Part shown: in pieces, positions 1 through 8,530 of the stretch
Layout: each line of letters begins with the position of its first letter
Numbering within the stretch: the first letter of the stretch is position 1
Origin: Verrucomicrobiales bacterium
Lineage (GTDB): Bacteria > Verrucomicrobiota > Verrucomicrobiia > Limisphaerales > UBA11320
Direction: 5' to 3'
DNA length: 51,942 nucleotides
Assembly (NCBI GenBank): GCA_016793885.1
Contig: JAEUHE010000118.1
Span: 1-51,942 of the forward strand
Made by a program: the position numbers and the translations under genes
Notes under the pieces: model-generated
Database searches by the model: none
What the model was told of the DNA's origin: nothing
The model's input: only the letters and a program-made list of their open reading frames with translations

Positions 1-370
1 GGTGATGTCCGTACGGCATCCAGACCAAAATAGATCAAAATGATGATTTTCGACGGAGTTATTTACCGTCTGCTGTGGAGGGCTCTGCAGGGAGCCCTCC
101 CGCAGCCGGTGAATAACTCCGGTTAGGCTATACGGGGGTGCTGTCACCCCCGGAACCGTTAAAAACACGGAGCATCGCGCAGCGATGCCACCCGGTTTTT
201 CAGGCTTGTGTCACCCGTAATCAAGGAACCTGAACCGTTCGTCAGTCCATTTGTCGCCGGGTGGCACGCCTTTCAGGGTGCTGTAAAATATGGGGATTCC
301 AGACCGGGGGTGTCGCTGCGCTCGACCCCCGGCTAATTTCTTTGAACCCTGCGGGTTCTAGGAGGTGAAG
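1..370. ncRNA. Candidate structured RNA region, multi-hairpin, identity unknown
   Basis: No protein gene is visible here, but the region is packed with strong inverted repeats. A 66-nt hairpin spans 55-120: outer arms GGAGTTATTTACCG (55-68) and CGGTGAATAACTCC (107-120), with a second GC-rich stem inside (72-85 with 92-106). Further stems are 133-140/145-152 with a 4-nt loop, GCATCGC (172-178)/GCGATGC (182-188), a long-range pairing CACCCGG (189-195)/CCGGGTG (257-263), 304-311/325-332, and GAACCC (344-349)/GGGTTC (353-358). The last hairpin is directly followed by AGGAGG and an ATG at 371. Read on the plus strand this resembles a large regulatory or guide-type RNA ahead of an open frame, as in HEARO/omega-RNA loci, but no IscB- or TnpB-like frame follows. 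The strand and the 5' end, which may lie outside the window, are uncertain. Confidence 0.4.
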
Positions 371-457
371 ATGAGGGCATGCCACGCGCACTCCAGAGAG
401 CGGTTCGTCTTGCTGCATCCCTTTTTTCTCTGCGCTCTTCCCGTCACTGCGGTGTAA
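371..457 (+). CDS. Possible 28-aa ORF with a strong ribosome binding site
   Basis: An ATG at 371 is preceded 5 nt upstream by AGGAGGTGAAG, one of the strongest Shine-Dalgarno matches in the window. The frame reads 28 codons to a TAA at 455-457. The peptide begins MRACHARTPERF, has a short hydrophobic run (VLLHPFFLCALPV), and matches nothing I recognise. It sits immediately after the last hairpin of the structured region at 1-370, so it may be a leader peptide, a remnant of an ORF once carried by that element, or a chance frame. The strong ribosome site is the only real support. Confidence 0.25.
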   Translation: MRACHAHSRERFVLLHPFFLCALPVTAV

Positions 458-509
458 ATCCGGCCGATCGTTTTTTGGCTTGGAGGGGTTGCCGATGCAC
501 GTCCGCCCT

Positions 510-1277
510 TCACCACTCGCCGGTGCGACTGAACTCGACCTGGGTGTTCTCGCGGAAAGCTTTTCCAGCGGCCGCGATCTGAGTGATCATTTGGTCCGGG
601 GACAGGCCGCTCGTGTTCCGCGCCGCGGCTATGACGGTCCGGCATTCATTGGAGTCCATGAACCGCGCGGCTCGGAGCAGATGCTTTTCCTCGCCCGGTG
701 GGATCGCCAGGAAACCGTGCTTGTCGGCATGGATAAGCTGGCCGGGCTGGATCCTCTGGCCGAAGACCTCCACCGGTTCTCCCCAGATATACGGGCAGGC
801 ATAGGCGTGTCCCACGGCCAGCCGGCGGGCGAGCGCTTTAAAGCCAGCGTTGGTCATCTCGTCCAGATCGCGGATTGCGCCATCGGTGATGGTCCCCACG
901 CAGCCCAGCGCCCGATGCGTGTTGCTGGTCACCTCGCCCCAAAAAGAACCGACGACTCGGGGTTTGTCCAGATCCTGGACCACCACGATTTTTGGGCCGG
1001 GCTGGTTGGCAATGTAGAGGTAGTAGTCGACCCACGCGTTTGGGTGGGTTTTGGGGTGGCCCGGATTGCTAAGCTCGACCTTCAGGGTGACAGCATACCC
1101 CACCATGGGCCCCATTTGCGGCATGAAGTCGCGGGTCTCTTCCAAATTGAATCCAGCGCGCGACCGATCATGCGACGTCAATTGCTCCCACCCATTGTAG
1201 ACGGTGGGGGTGTTCCACCGTTTCAGCTCGAGAAGTTCGCTGTGGGGGAGAGGTTTAGTGGTGGTGGTCGTGGGCAT
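510..1277 (-). CDS. RraA-like / 4-hydroxy-4-methyl-2-oxoglutarate aldolase family protein
   Basis: This 255-aa protein belongs to the RraA / HMG-aldolase family (formerly annotated as dimethylmenaquinone methyltransferase). Members cleave 4-hydroxy-4-methyl-2-oxoglutarate or oxaloacetate with a divalent metal, and E. coli RraA itself is an RNase E inhibitor. The diagnostic segment GCVGTITDGAIRDLDEM contains the Gly-rich turn and the Arg-Asp pair that binds substrate and metal. The preceding KIVVVQDLDKPRVVGSFWGE matches the usual strand before the active site. At 255 aa it is longer than RraA (about 160 aa), which fits the aldolase-type branch; the extra residues are N-terminal. No signal peptide is seen. 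It stands alone, divergent from the large secreted gene at 1455. The ATG at 1277 lacks a convincing ribosome site. The family is confident, the substrate unknown. Confidence 0.85.
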   Translation of the reverse strand: MPTTTTTKPLPHSELLELKRWNTPTVYNGWEQLTSHDRSRAGFNLEETRDFMPQMGPMVGYAVTLKVELSNPGHPKTHPNAWVDYYLYIANQPGPKIVVVQDLDKPRVVGSFWGEVTSNTHRALGCVGTITDGAIRDLDEMTNAGFKALARRLAVGHAYACPYIWGEPVEVFGQRIQPGQLIHADKHGFLAIPPGEEKHLLRAARFMDSNECRTVIAAARNTSGLSPDQMITQIAAAGKAFRENTQVEFSRTGEW

Positions 1278-1454
1278 GGGGAGAGTTCAGCTCAGGTTGG
1301 GCTGCACATCAATTCTGATTTTCGGCTGGGAGCCGAAGGGGGGGCTGACAGCGGGTGAGATCTGAGCGTCTCTGCGGGGGGCTAAACACAGGTCGAGGAT
1401 GCCGCGAACAAGGTTGCCCTATCCAATGATTTTTGTTTCAGTAATGATATTCCC

Positions 1455-4400
1455 ATGAACTTTGTAACCCGCAGTTCTTCCCAACCGGTGGTTTCCCTCG
1501 GATTGCTCCTGGTTTTCACGGCGCTGCTCGCCACTTCTAGTCAGGGACAGTTGCTGGATGCCTGGCGCGCGGACGACCTGAACAATTTCGACGAAGGGGA
1601 TGCCATCGGCACCTGGACTAGTTCGGCCAACCGAAATGCTCTGGCCGTCTCCGGAGCGCAACCGATTCTGCGAAAAGGGGCCACCCCCGGAGGAAGTTCG
1701 GTGCTCCGCTTCGATCGACATTGGATGACGGTGGATAGCAGCCCGGTGGCGGGGTTGAAGGCTTTCTCCATCGCCTTGGTTTTCAAGGCCTCGGCCGTCG
1801 GGACCAACACCAGCACGCATTGGTACGGAAAGTCGGGCATCGTCGATGCCGAACAGGGAGGCATCACGGCGGACTGGGGGCTGGTCATCGACGAACGTGG
1901 TCGACTCGCCTTTGGATCCGGACAGCCGGATGTCACTACGACTGTCACCGGAAATTCCTTGGTCGATAGTAATTATCACATCGCGGTCATCACTTGGGGC
2001 GGTGGAGCCCAGGCGCTGTATCTGGAGGACCGTCCGGTGGCCCGAAGGACCACCGGGTTGTCGGTGTTGGCTCGGAACTCGGGAGGATTCTCGTTGGGGG
2101 CCATCCATACCAGCGACGCCGCGCTGGGACGGCGCTTCGTGGGAGATTTAGCAGAGGTTCGATTCTATGGCTCCTCCTTGAATCCCGCTGAGGCGACCAA
2201 TGTCATTCGCGAGCTGAAGTCCGCTCACCTGGATGCCAATCTGCCCGGCATTCGACTCTTTACCGCTTCCACGAACACGATTTACGTGGGCGATTCGGTG
2301 AGACTCACGTGGGCGGTGACCAACTTTACCAGCCTGGGACTCGACCCCGGCGACGGTGCGATCCTTGGGGCCGAGGGGAGCAGGGTAGTGACGCCGACGC
2401 AAACCACCACCTACCTGCTTTCCGCGACCAACGCCTTCGGCGTTCGGACGGCCTCAGTCACCGTGTTTGTCGATCCCGGGATCCCGACGGCGTTTCCGCA
2501 GTCGGTGGCGACCATTCGGAACAGCCCCCGGGACATTCAACTCTCCGGCAGTGATCCCAATGGTGGAACCCTGAGTTATGCGCTGGAGCGGCCTCCGGGC
2601 CATGGCACGCTGTCCGGTGTACCTCCCGTGCTCACCTACCATCCGAGTCCGGACTTCGCGGGCAACGATGAGTTTACCTTTACTGTGAGCGACGGCTCGC
2701 AGACCTCGGCTCCCGCGACGGTCGCGATTCGGGTGGACCCACTTCCGACCAGCCCCAGCCGCATCGTGCTCAGCTCGACCAATCTGCTGTATCCCGCGGC
2801 CGTGGGCGCGTTTGCTGCGGCCTTGCGGACGGTGGATGCCAATCCGCTGGATACCCATTCCTACGCCCTGGTCGGGGGCGAAGGATCGCGCGACAACGGC
2901 TTCTTTCTACTGAGCGGGAACCGACTTGCCCTCGCGGCACCCCTCACCGCAGGCACTTCCCCCTCGTTGTCGATCCGCGTGCGCACCACTGACAGCGCAG
3001 CGCTCACCTTGGACCAGGTGTTGGTGTTCCAGGTCGCGCTCGACTCCTCGCGCGTGGTCATCAATGAAATTCACTACAACGGGGTGAACAACACCGTGCG
3101 GGAGGAGTTCGTTGAACTCTACAATCCGCGCGAAACGGCGCTGGATCTGTCGGGGTGGCGGCTGGAGGGCGGAATCGACTACCTGTTTCCCGCGGGGGCG
3201 GTTATCCAGCCGCGTGGCTTTCTGGTGGTGGCCCAAGATCCAGCCACTTTGCAGCGGGTGTATTCCATCTCGGCCGTGGGGCCTTGGGAGGGCGTGCTTA
3301 ACAACGAGGGCGAGGATCTAACCTTGCGCGATGCGAAGGGTGCCACGATGGATCGGGTCGAATTTCGCAGCGAGTTTCCCTGGCCGATTGGAGCCAATGG
3401 CAATGGCGGATCGATGGAATTGGTAAATCCGACCATCGATAACAATCTGGGCGGTTCCTGGGCCACCTCGCTTTCACCGTCGTTGCCTTCCCCGGGACGA
3501 ACCAATCGCACCTTCACTCTCAATGCCCCGCCTCAGCAACGTCAGGTGAACCATAGTCCGCAGACTCCCGCTTCCACCAATGCCGTGGCCATCACCGTCA
3601 AGGTCACCGATCCGGAAGGGGTGGCCTCGGTCACCTTGGAGTATCAGGTCGTGTCGCCGGGCAACTTCATTCCTTCGATTCTGCCGTACAGCATCTCCGC
3701 CCTGAACAGCAATCCACTGCGACCCCCTCTGCCGAATCCGGCTTATGAATCGAATTGGGTCTCGGTGGTGATGGTGGACAATGGGCTTCTGGGTGACGAG
3801 GTGGCGGGCGATGACATTTACACTGCCGTGCTTCCGCCTCAAGCGAACCGTACTTTGGTGCGCTATCGGATCACCGCTGCGGACACTTTCGGCGCCTCCC
3901 GTCGCTCCCCCTTCGAAGACGATGAGTCGTTGAATTTTGCCTATTTTGTCTACGACGGCGTCCCGGACTACTTCGGAACCGCAAGTGCCGATCTAACCTC
4001 ACTCCCCGTCTATTTTCTCATCACCCGGCCCAAAGACTTGCTGGATTGCAATGGCTACGACGGTCTGCCGCAGATCGAGCAATTCAGTGGGTCGGTCGCG
4101 AATGAGGCCCGCTATGCGTTCAACTGGCCAGGGGCGATCGTCTATGACGGGGAGGTGTATGATCACGTGCGCTATCGTCTGCGTGGGGCGAACGGACGCT
4201 ATCAGGAGGGAAAGCGAAATATGCGCTTCAAGTTCAATCAGGGCCGACATTTCCAGGCGCGCGACCGCAGCGGAAACAAATATCCCACCAAGTGGTCCTC
4301 GCTGACCACCGGAAAGGGATCGAGCAATCGTCAGACCCTGACCTGGGCGCTCAACGAGATCGTCAATTATTTCCTGTGGAACAAGGTCGGGGTGCCCGCT

Positions 4401-7400
4401 CCGCTTGCGCACTACTTTCACTTTCGAGTGGTTCAGGGAGCCGACGAAAGCCCCGATGCCTATCGCGGCGACTTTTGGGGGCTCTCCTGGGCGCAGGAAA
4501 ACTACGATGTGCGCTTCTTGGAGACTCACGATCTGCCCAAGGGAAATCTCTATAAGCTGATCAACGCGCCCCGCAGCGATGACGTGCTGGTCGACCAGCA
4601 GCGACAGGAGCGGTATCAAGCCCCGTTCGCCGTCACCAACTCAGCTGATGCCTTCAACATCCAGCAACGGCTCAACGCCACCCAGAGCAGCAGTTGGCTG
4701 TTGGCCCATGTCAATTATTCGAATTGGTTCCGTTACCACGCCGTAGCCGAGGGCATCCGGCACTACGACTACTGGCCCACCGCCAACAAGAATGCGGCGT
4801 GGTATTTCGAGCCCATCTACACACCGGAGAACAACTTCCTGGGACGGCTTTGGACCCTGCCTTGGGACACCGACTCCACCTGGGGACCCACTTGGAACTC
4901 CGGCTACGATGGCCCATATAACGGGATCTTTGCTGTGGAGGGCGGGGGAAGCCGCAAGCCGGAACTGGTTGTGGAATATCAGAACGTGGTGCGTGAGATG
5001 CGTGACCTCCTGTTTCAACCCGATCAGTTGATGCCCATCATCGATGCGCTGGCCGGTGATATTCGGGCGTTCGTTCCGGCGGATCTTCAACGCTGGTCCA
5101 ACGCGCCGACGGCCAACAATCCGCGGGCTCTCTCCCAGGCCGCCTATCGATCGTTACCTGCCGCTGGGCCTGGATTGTCCGGGGGACTGGACGCCTATGT
5201 GGCCGATCTCAAGCGCTTCGCGTTTGTGGGGGGATCCTGGCCGGGGGGCGATGTGGCCAGCGGGGGGCAGGCGGCTTACCTGGAAACCGTCGCTCGGGAT
5301 GCGGCGATTCCCGTGCAGCCCACGCTCAGCTTCGTGGGCCCGGCCGGGTATCCACTCAATGCTCTTCTCTTCCGTTCCTCCGCATTTGCGGATCCTCAAG
5401 GTGCCAATACGTTTGCCGCCCTGCGTTGGCGGGTAGCCGAGGTTCTGACCACCAACCAACCCATTTCCGATCCCGCTCAACTCCGGTTGGAATGGGATGC
5501 GATTTGGGAATCAGGCGAGTTGACCCCGTTCAAGGCCGACATCCTGATTCCGGGCGCCTACCTGAAAGCCGGCCAGCGCTATCGAGCGCGGGTTCAGCAC
5601 AAGGACACGACGGGACGGTGGAGCCGGTGGTCGGCTCCGGTGGAGTTCATCCCGACGCCGGCCGACGTGCTGGGTGGTATCCGCGAAAGTTTGGTGGTTT
5701 CCGAGCTGATGTATCATCCTTCGGCTCCGGGTGAGTTGGACGAGGATGCCTATGAGTTCTTGGAGTTCCAGAATATCGGAACCCGCACCTTGGATCTGAC
5801 GGGGATCAGCTTGAGTGGCATCGATTACACCTTTACCAACGGCTCGAGGCTCGACCCGGGCAAATCCTGGTTGTTGGTGCGAGATCGGGTTGCTTTCGAA
5901 CGGCGTTACCCGGGTGTGATCGTCCATGGAGTTTATCAGGGTAAACTGGACAACGGTGGCGAGACGATTGAATGGATCCACCCCCAGGGAGTGGTTCTGG
6001 GATCTATCAGCTACCGCGACCGCGCCCCCTGGCCGGTTGCGGCCGATGGGTTTGGTTTCTCCCTCGTGTTGTCGGATCCCGTGCTGGGCACCTATCGCGC
6101 CAGTTCCCAGCCTGGGGGATCACCCGGGCAGCAGGATCCACCCAGCACGATCGTGCCGGTCGTGATTTCGGAGATCCAGGCCGCCTCGCCGACGGCGGGC
6201 AGCGATGCGATTGAACTGCACAACCCCACGTCGTTGTCCGTCGACCTCACGGGATGGTGGCTTACGGATGATCCGAGCGACCCTCAAAAGTTCCGTTTGC
6301 CGGTGGGCTCGGTGCTCTCACCGGGAGGCTTTCTGACCGTGCGGGAGCCCCAGTTTAATCCGCAGCCGGGTTCCGATCCGAGCTTTGGCCTCAGTTCCCT
6401 CGGCGAGGAAATTTATTTGTTCTCCGGAGCGGCGAACGGGGACCTGACTGGATACTCGCACGGATGGAGCTTCGGAGGCTCCTCCGACGGGGTATCATTG
6501 GGGCGGCATGTGAACAGCGCGGGCGAGGAGTCCTTCCCTCCTCAGACTCGGATTACTTTGGGGGCCACCAACTCGGGACCGGCGGTTGGTTCACTGGTGT
6601 TTAGCGAGATCTCCTACCATCCACGGTTTCCGGAGGATGAATATGTGGAGATCTACCATCGTGGTCTGACGGCTATGGATCTGTTCGATCCTGTGTTCCC
6701 GACCAACCGATGGCGCGTCGCGGGTCTAACGTTTGTGTTCCCGGCCGGGCTTCGGATCCAGCCAGCGCAGACGGTGCTCCTCGTCAGGGACGAGCCCGTG
6801 CGATTCCGTGCGCGGCATGGCCTTCCCGAGAACGTGTTGATACTGGGGCCCTATGCGGGAAGTTTGCAGCAGAGCGGCGAGCAACTCGAACTGCAAGCGC
6901 CTGGCACACCAACATCGGGTGGCGTTCCCTACATTGCCATGGATCAGGTTCGGTATAACGACCGCGCTCCCTGGCCGGGGGCGGCGGATGGGTCTGGTGC
7001 CTCGTTGCATCGGACGGATACCGGAGGTTATGGGAGCGAGCCGACCCACTGGCGCGCTGCCTTGCCATCGCCCGGCCAAGCCTATGTTCCTGGTTCCGGG
7101 AGCGGACCCAGCGTGGTGACCCAGCCGGAGGATGTCGTCGCCATCGCGGGTCAGGACGCCTCATTCTCGGTGGTCGTGATGGCCGAGGAGCCCGTTCAAT
7201 ATCAATGGAAGTTCGAAGGCGAGCGGATCCCTGGTGCTACACAGCGAGTGTTGCAATGGGCGGCCGTCAGCCAGGCGCAGGAGGGGCGGTATTCCGTGGA
7301 TGTGGTCGATCGATTCGGATCGGTGGTCAGCGCCTCGGCACGACTGAGCGTTCTTCTGCCGGCGCGGGTTGTGTTCCATCCGCAGAGCATTCTGGCTCGA

Positions 7401-8276
7401 CCGGGTAGCAATGTGGTCTTTTCGGTCACGGCCGACAGCACCACCGCGATTCGCTATCAGTGGCAGCGCAATGAAGTGGATCTACTTGGAGCGAATGGTG
7501 CGACGCTCGCGCTCAACGCCGTCGATCTGGACGATGAAGGCCTCTATCGGGTCAAGATCACCGATTCGGTTGCCACCATCTACAGCGAATCGGCCTCCCT
7601 TCGGATGTTGATCGATCCTGTGATTGTGCAGGACCCGCTTAGCACCGTCAGCGTTGCGGGCGGTTCGGCGACCTTCAGCGTGGTGATTACCAACACCGCG
7701 ACTTTGCCGATCACCTATCGATGGAGACGCGGAAATCTCGAGCTTCCCGGCGGGGTCATGACCCTGCATCAGCGCGTGTCCTTCATGACGGCGACGAACA
7801 TCCAGGGCTCCCTTACTAACTTCAGCGTCACGGTGAGCAATCTGGCTCGGAGAACGGTCATCACCAGCAAGACCGCCACCGTGGCCTTGTTGGGTGATAC
7901 TGACAAGGACGGCCTGCCTGACTCCTGGGAATCCCAGTGGCAGCTCGATCCGGCGTCGGCTCAGGATGCAGGATTGGATCGTGACGAGGATCGGATGTCC
8001 AATCTGGCGGAATTCATTGCGGGAACCGATCCGACCGATCCTCGTAGCGTGCTCAAGCTTCAGGCCAGCCTTGCGGGGCAGGGTGGGGTGTCGTTTGAGT
8101 TCCTGGCCCTGGGCAACCGGACATACACACTCGAGGCGGCGGAAGATCTTGAGCAGCCGGTGTGGACGCGGGTGGCGGATTATCCGGCCGTTCCCAGCAG
8201 TCGCGTGGAGCGCTGGGTTGATCTAGGTTCAAGCACGAATCGCTTCTATCGCGTGAAGACCCCCTGGCGACGTTGA
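1455..8276 (+). CDS. Giant secreted modular protein: LamG, lamin-tail, CotH, Ig-like
   Basis: A 2273-aa exported protein with an N-terminal hydrophobic signal (about residues 12-30, ending SSQGQ). Modules in order: a LamG/concanavalin-like domain (about 30-250); an Ig-like domain (260-340); a cadherin-like domain (340-430, with DEFTFTVSDG); a lamin-tail domain (534-640, VVINEIHYNG...FVELYNP); a CotH-kinase-like domain (850-1180, beginning PVYFLITRPKDLL); three more lamin-tail domains near 1412, 1568 and 1713 (each starting VxSE(I/L)); Ig-like domains (1885-2145); and an Asp-rich segment DTDKDGLPDSWE (2147-2195). CotH proteins can be protein kinases, as in Bacillus spores, but the activity of this one is not established. 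The tail, ending FYRVKTPWRR, is of a kind common in Verrucomicrobiota secreted proteins. It probably acts at the cell surface or outside. It is transcribed alone. Confidence 0.85.
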   Translation: MNFVTRSSSQPVVSLGLLLVFTALLATSSQGQLLDAWRADDLNNFDEGDAIGTWTSSANRNALAVSGAQPILRKGATPGGSSVLRFDRHWMTVDSSPVAGLKAFSIALVFKASAVGTNTSTHWYGKSGIVDAEQGGITADWGLVIDERGRLAFGSGQPDVTTTVTGNSLVDSNYHIAVITWGGGAQALYLEDRPVARRTTGLSVLARNSGGFSLGAIHTSDAALGRRFVGDLAEVRFYGSSLNPAEATNVIRELKSAHLDANLPGIRLFTASTNTIYVGDSVRLTWAVTNFTSLGLDPGDGAILGAEGSRVVTPTQTTTYLLSATNAFGVRTASVTVFVDPGIPTAFPQSVATIRNSPRDIQLSGSDPNGGTLSYALERPPGHGTLSGVPPVLTYHPSPDFAGNDEFTFTVSDGSQTSAPATVAIRVDPLPTSPSRIVLSSTNLLYPAAVGAFAAALRTVDANPLDTHSYALVGGEGSRDNGFFLLSGNRLALAAPLTAGTSPSLSIRVRTTDSAALTLDQVLVFQVALDSSRVVINEIHYNGVNNTVREEFVELYNPRETALDLSGWRLEGGIDYLFPAGAVIQPRGFLVVAQDPATLQRVYSISAVGPWEGVLNNEGEDLTLRDAKGATMDRVEFRSEFPWPIGANGNGGSMELVNPTIDNNLGGSWATSLSPSLPSPGRTNRTFTLNAPPQQRQVNHSPQTPASTNAVAITVKVTDPEGVASVTLEYQVVSPGNFIPSILPYSISALNSNPLRPPLPNPAYESNWVSVVMVDNGLLGDEVAGDDIYTAVLPPQANRTLVRYRITAADTFGASRRSPFEDDESLNFAYFVYDGVPDYFGTASADLTSLPVYFLITRPKDLLDCNGYDGLPQIEQFSGSVANEARYAFNWPGAIVYDGEVYDHVRYRLRGANGRYQEGKRNMRFKFNQGRHFQARDRSGNKYPTKWSSLTTGKGSSNRQTLTWALNEIVNYFLWNKVGVPAPLAHYFHFRVVQGADESPDAYRGDFWGLSWAQENYDVRFLETHDLPKGNLYKLINAPRSDDVLVDQQRQERYQAPFAVTNSADAFNIQQRLNATQSSSWLLAHVNYSNWFRYHAVAEGIRHYDYWPTANKNAAWYFEPIYTPENNFLGRLWTLPWDTDSTWGPTWNSGYDGPYNGIFAVEGGGSRKPELVVEYQNVVREMRDLLFQPDQLMPIIDALAGDIRAFVPADLQRWSNAPTANNPRALSQAAYRSLPAAGPGLSGGLDAYVADLKRFAFVGGSWPGGDVASGGQAAYLETVARDAAIPVQPTLSFVGPAGYPLNALLFRSSAFADPQGANTFAALRWRVAEVLTTNQPISDPAQLRLEWDAIWESGELTPFKADILIPGAYLKAGQRYRARVQHKDTTGRWSRWSAPVEFIPTPADVLGGIRESLVVSELMYHPSAPGELDEDAYEFLEFQNIGTRTLDLTGISLSGIDYTFTNGSRLDPGKSWLLVRDRVAFERRYPGVIVHGVYQGKLDNGGETIEWIHPQGVVLGSISYRDRAPWPVAADGFGFSLVLSDPVLGTYRASSQPGGSPGQQDPPSTIVPVVISEIQAASPTAGSDAIELHNPTSLSVDLTGWWLTDDPSDPQKFRLPVGSVLSPGGFLTVREPQFNPQPGSDPSFGLSSLGEEIYLFSGAANGDLTGYSHGWSFGGSSDGVSLGRHVNSAGEESFPPQTRITLGATNSGPAVGSLVFSEISYHPRFPEDEYVEIYHRGLTAMDLFDPVFPTNRWRVAGLTFVFPAGLRIQPAQTVLLVRDEPVRFRARHGLPENVLILGPYAGSLQQSGEQLELQAPGTPTSGGVPYIAMDQVRYNDRAPWPGAADGSGASLHRTDTGGYGSEPTHWRAALPSPGQAYVPGSGSGPSVVTQPEDVVAIAGQDASFSVVVMAEEPVQYQWKFEGERIPGATQRVLQWAAVSQAQEGRYSVDVVDRFGSVVSASARLSVLLPARVVFHPQSILARPGSNVVFSVTADSTTAIRYQWQRNEVDLLGANGATLALNAVDLDDEGLYRVKITDSVATIYSESASLRMLIDPVIVQDPLSTVSVAGGSATFSVVITNTATLPITYRWRRGNLELPGGVMTLHQRVSFMTATNIQGSLTNFSVTVSNLARRTVITSKTATVALLGDTDKDGLPDSWESQWQLDPASAQDAGLDRDEDRMSNLAEFIAGTDPTDPRSVLKLQASLAGQGGVSFEFLALGNRTYTLEAAEDLEQPVWTRVADYPAVPSSRVERWVDLGSSTNRFYRVKTPWRR

Positions 8277-8359
8277 CGTACTCGTTCGCCTGGCAGCGCG
8301 GACCAGCCTGCCTCGCGCTTTGGTCGGGGTGTCTGCCCGAAGGCAACGGCCGAATTTAT

Positions 8360-8486
8360 CACACAAAGCCACGAAGCCACAAAGCTCTTGGAGGGAAGGA
8401 AAACTGAGGTTGTTGCTCGCGGACAACGTAGACCACACGGAGGAAGGATCGGTTCGGGAGCTTGGCGAGCTTTGTGCCTTAGTGTG
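8360..8486. repeat. Imperfect inverted repeat, MITE-like
   Basis: Between the giant gene and rlmN, a left arm CACACAAAGCCACGAAGCCA (8360-8379) faces a right arm GAGCTTTGTGCCTTAGTGTG (8467-8486) that is close to its reverse complement. The arms enclose about 85 bp without a gene. The CACAAAGCCACGAAG type of motif is the sort of dispersed palindromic repeat seen in GC-rich environmental genomes. No transposase is nearby. It could also form a weak terminator structure. Confidence 0.4.
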
Positions 8487-8530
8487 AGGCCATCGTCGGC
8501 CGCCGAAGCCTTCTTTCGTCGACTCCTACA

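Noticed and set aside
1..370. Group II intron or retron
   Set aside because: No domain V motif, reverse transcriptase or msr/msd-like arrangement is visible.
1..510. IscB- or TnpB-encoding element
   Set aside because: No RuvC- or HNH-containing frame follows the structured region; only a 28-codon ORF does. The RNA-like part is kept as an open question.
480..1358. A 292-aa plus-strand open frame
   Set aside because: It is antisense to the RraA-like gene and has no protein-family character; the minus-strand protein has clear motifs.
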